From contig JAGVWJ010000030.1 in the NCBI GenBank assembly GCA_018304385.1, positions 1-33,805 on the forward strand: 33,805 bases of DNA, written 5' to 3'. Below the pieces are notes generated by a model. The model was not told the origin of the DNA and did not search any database. It was given only the letters and a program-made list of their open reading frames with translations. The stretch comes from Microcaldota archaeon. GTDB taxonomy: Archaea; Micrarchaeota; Micrarchaeia; Anstonellales; Bilamarchaeaceae. The position numbers were made by a program, and so were the translations under genes. Each line of letters starts with the position of its first letter. Position 1 is the first letter of the stretch. Positions 31,587 to 33,805 of this stretch are shown piece by piece.

Positions 31587-31956
31587 TAGTATAAGCTAGT
31601 CTAAGTTCTTCAGTATCATCAGTAGGGTCTTCTTCATCTTCTCCTTTAGATGTTATATGCACCATTACTGGGGCGTTTTGTATTGCAGTACGATCAATAA
31701 CACCAGCAGCAAGAATTATTTCAACAAAAAAATTTCTTTCATTTGCAACTACAAACATCACAGATTCATCATAATCGCTCAAATCCTCGCAAAAAGGTCC
31801 GCACCCTCCTGCCAACCCTCCGGGAATAACACTTAAACCATCTACTGCCAGAGAAGGATCTATCCGACTATCGTCATCATCAATAATAAGCACAGGAATA
31901 TGACTTGTACTAAATGCAAGCGCAATAATAATTAATAATGGTAATAAAATTTTCAT
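31450..31956 (-). CDS. Giant membrane/coiled-coil protein, N-terminal piece (frameshifted)
   Basis: This piece holds the signal peptide (MKILLPLLIIIALAFSTSHI) and an acidic beta-rich extracytoplasmic domain (VLIIDDDDSRIDPSLAVDGL; NAPVMVHITSKGEDEEDPTD; LRLAYTNDEGIANFDFNAYK). After NAYK the natural continuation (PAAMIINLYIVLGEIGG) is in the +1 frame. The two frames meet at an AAAA run (31545-31548), so one extra A explains the break. The start at 31956 is chosen because the upstream Cys-rich gene's TGA precedes it by one base (TGA-A-ATG), a coupled arrangement. Residues beyond the junction to 31450 are not expected to be part of the product. Confidence 0.6.
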   Translation of the reverse strand: MKILLPLLIIIALAFSTSHIPVLIIDDDDSRIDPSLAVDGLSVIPGGLAGGCGPFCEDLSDYDESVMFVVANERNFFVEIILAAGVIDRTAIQNAPVMVHITSKGEDEEDPTDDTEELRLAYTNDEGIANFDFNAYKTSCHDYKFIYCSWRNWWCCRHPACIWRCSAS

Positions 31957-31957
31957 T

Positions 31958-33805
31958 TCATCCGCCTTCAGGTTCTTCTGGAATAAGTTGGCATTCAACC
32001 TTACGGTTTTTAACAGGAGATACGGCACCACATACCCCTGGATTAAAATCACCAATATCATTTATGCCACAATCTTCAAGTGGATCACCAGTTCCAGAAA
32101 ATATAACTGGGCCAACAACTCTGCCTGCAGTTTTTTTCTTAACAAATGTATAATTTCCAGAATCATCATCAAAACAACAAACCTCTGGCTTTGGGATACT
32201 TGATACTATATCTGGAGTGAGTACTGAAAGATCGCTAATATCATAATTGCCATGCAGCTCATCGCCATTCTGATCATAGAATGTGCATGATAAGGCACCT
32301 TCTTTATCTGTGCATTTGGTGCATGGCTCTGGAATAATATCATCAGAACAACCTAAAGTATCAGGATCTGTGAGAGGATCTAAGTCAGCTGGCACAATAC
32401 ATTGTTCTCCATTTGCGCATGCCTTATTACATTTGCCAAGGCTAATATCAATATTTGAACAAGGCTGGCAATACGCTGGGCTTTGTGTATACACTTTAGT
32501 ATAAACCGTAATTGGTTCATCTGCAGCTATCTTTCTTACGCCTTTTTCTAAGGAGCAGAATTGCTCTGATAATTTATAATATGTCTCTGGTGTTCCTGGC
32601 TGATCACCAACACCATCCTCAAGCTCTGAGATATCAGAGTAGATTATTCCAATTAAACCTGATTTTGCCAATTTTTTCTGTCTTGCAAACAAATAGGAAA
32701 ATAAACCTTGCTTTCTTTCCTTACTCCAGCAGCTGCTATCACTATCATCTAATGACATATCACTTATCAAAGAAAGTTTTTGGTTATACTCTGTGATAAC
32801 CGTAGTTGTAAGCCGATTCAGATGTCCCTCTATAAGTGAACCAAGGACAGAAGTACAGTAAGATGGATCTTCATTTGTAAATTCATGAGGAAAAAGTCTA
32901 AATGATATGACATTAACAAGTCTTTCATTAGGATCAAATATCTGTGGTTTATACGCCTTTATTTCTGCCAATGTAGCAAGATCATCATCTATTCTCTCAG
33001 TTCCCATTCTACTGCCTGGTAAGCCATTGCTTACCTTAAATGAATAGATGCATGTTTTACATGACTCTTTAGCATGTTGAAGCCTAGCATATAATTCATC
33101 AATCTCTGGTTTTATAATTGTTGGACTATCTTCTGTACCAATATTTATTTCTTGATGCACTTGTTCAAGGCTTATTGTGTCAACTATAAGTATAGATGGA
33201 CCTCTATCAATGATAGCATCTGCAACATAATCAGCATTATGTCTGATAGTATACCTAACACCAAAAGATTCTCTCTCCTCTGTAGGTACATTCCAATTGC
33301 TGTCATCAGTTGCATCAAATACTGGCAATATGCCTTCTTTTAGATATTGTGCTTGTTTTTCCTGGAGATAAACAGAATCAGGCAGTGTGTTGAAATAATT
33401 TTTAGGGTAAATGTCATCTGGACGGTCTGGATCATCTGCAGAAGGACAAGCCAATCTCTTTGGACCAGTTAGTGTAAGAGAAGGAACTTCAACACAAATT
33501 GTCCCAGCTTCAGTATGTCCGCCTTCACCACCTACTTTTCTATTTGTTATTTTGGTAGTTGGATTATATTCAGTACCTCTAGTTGTTATTATTTGTTTTG
33601 CTAATGTTATATAACTGCATGGCTCGCACCAACCAAATGTTTTTGCCACTGGCATTTTGGTATTTTGGTTATAATCACACACCCCTATCTTATCAGCACC
33701 TGCAGCTGGTGCCTTTATCATTACATAATTTTTAATAATAAGAAAATGCTTGTTATCATCTGAAAGCGCATGACAGTCTCCACCATCTGTTTCTTTAAAG
33801 CCAAA
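31958..33805 (-). CDS. Large Cys-rich protein, N terminus outside the window
   Basis: The frame is open to the window edge (FGFKETDGGDCHALSDDNK before the internal ATG at 33721), so at least 615 residues are present and the true start lies beyond. It has many cysteines, several as C-x-x-C (CEPC, CKTC, CQPC, CTKC), and acidic low-complexity stretches. A middle alpha/beta region (AQYLKEGILPVFDATDDSNW; GPSILIVDTISLEQVHQ; VNVISFRLFPHEF; GLFSYLFARQKKLAKSGLIG) has the rhythm of a TIM-barrel or other alpha/beta enzyme, but no active site is recognised. The C-terminal 150 residues are Cys-dense. It is probably extracytoplasmic. It is coupled to the giant coiled-coil gene (TGA-A-ATG), so the two likely form one surface assembly. 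Confidence 0.6.
   Translation of the reverse strand, partial: FGFKETDGGDCHALSDDNKHFLIIKNYVMIKAPAAGADKIGVCDYNQNTKMPVAKTFGWCEPCSYITLAKQIITTRGTEYNPTTKITNRKVGGEGGHTEAGTICVEVPSLTLTGPKRLACPSADDPDRPDDIYPKNYFNTLPDSVYLQEKQAQYLKEGILPVFDATDDSNWNVPTEERESFGVRYTIRHNADYVADAIIDRGPSILIVDTISLEQVHQEINIGTEDSPTIIKPEIDELYARLQHAKESCKTCIYSFKVSNGLPGSRMGTERIDDDLATLAEIKAYKPQIFDPNERLVNVISFRLFPHEFTNEDPSYCTSVLGSLIEGHLNRLTTTVITEYNQKLSLISDMSLDDSDSSCWSKERKQGLFSYLFARQKKLAKSGLIGIIYSDISELEDGVGDQPGTPETYYKLSEQFCSLEKGVRKIAADEPITVYTKVYTQSPAYCQPCSNIDISLGKCNKACANGEQCIVPADLDPLTDPDTLGCSDDIIPEPCTKCTDKEGALSCTFYDQNGDELHGNYDISDLSVLTPDIVSSIPKPEVCCFDDDSGNYTFVKKKTAGRVVGPVIFSGTGDPLEDCGINDIGDFNPGVCGAVSPVKNRKVECQLIPEEPEGG

Overview
The window is AT-rich and reads as archaeal. 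It encodes deoxyhypusine synthase, an Elp3-type radical SAM/GNAT protein, a HerA-like ATPase, a DUF2070 membrane protein and a free-standing Lon-type (S16) protease. Many start codons have a TATA-like box about 22-25 nt upstream, as expected for leaderless archaeal transcripts; genes inside operons more often have GGAGG or GGTGA-like ribosome sites. Compact packing, many small exported or membrane proteins of unknown function, a PIN toxin module and a giant coiled-coil membrane protein fit a DPANN-type archaeon. That placement is inference; no rRNA or other decisive marker is present. No tRNA, rRNA, CRISPR array or classical insertion sequence was recognised, and no gap between genes exceeds 300 bases.

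Layout. 0-5 kb: a frameshifted DUF2070 gene, an FAD oxidoreductase divergent from msrB, and a HerA-like ATPase. 4.8-10 kb: an envelope-flavoured block with two back-to-back NlpC/P60-fold cysteine hydrolases, a secreted beta-rich protein, a membrane-anchored glycosidase-like TIM-barrel protein, two paralogous Cys-rich anchored proteins and a decayed remnant showing that the barrel/Cys-rich unit was once duplicated. 10-14 kb: a small Nudix-like protein, an acylphosphatase with a helical tail, and three unknown proteins, the first behind a leader with two hairpins. 14-17.5 kb: Elp3, a small helical protein and an HExxH protein. 17.5-20 kb: a secreted Lon-type protease with a PGF-like C-terminal anchor plus an unknown partner.

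20-25 kb: larE-larB and a larC-like gene for the nickel-pincer cofactor, surrounding a deoxyhypusine synthase split by an HNH-containing intein at its active site. 24.6-27.6 kb: a GNAT protein, a VapBC-like module with a perfect 20-bp palindromic operator, and an AAA/STAND ATPase coupled to a triple zinc-ribbon protein, preceded by a 5' fragment duplicate of the zinc-ribbon gene and a degenerate period-7 repeat array. 27.6-33.8 kb: a minus-strand operon for a large Cys-rich protein (its N terminus lies outside the window) and a roughly 1,400-residue membrane/coiled-coil protein now broken into four reading-frame pieces by three frameshifts.

The most interesting items are the HNH intein in deoxyhypusine synthase, the structured leader at 11.0 kb, the period-7 repeats at two sites, the anchored Lon-type protease, the lar genes without larA, the two tandem-duplication remnants and the giant Cys-rich/coiled-coil pair. 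Four frameshifts in two genes could be real decay or assembly indels.
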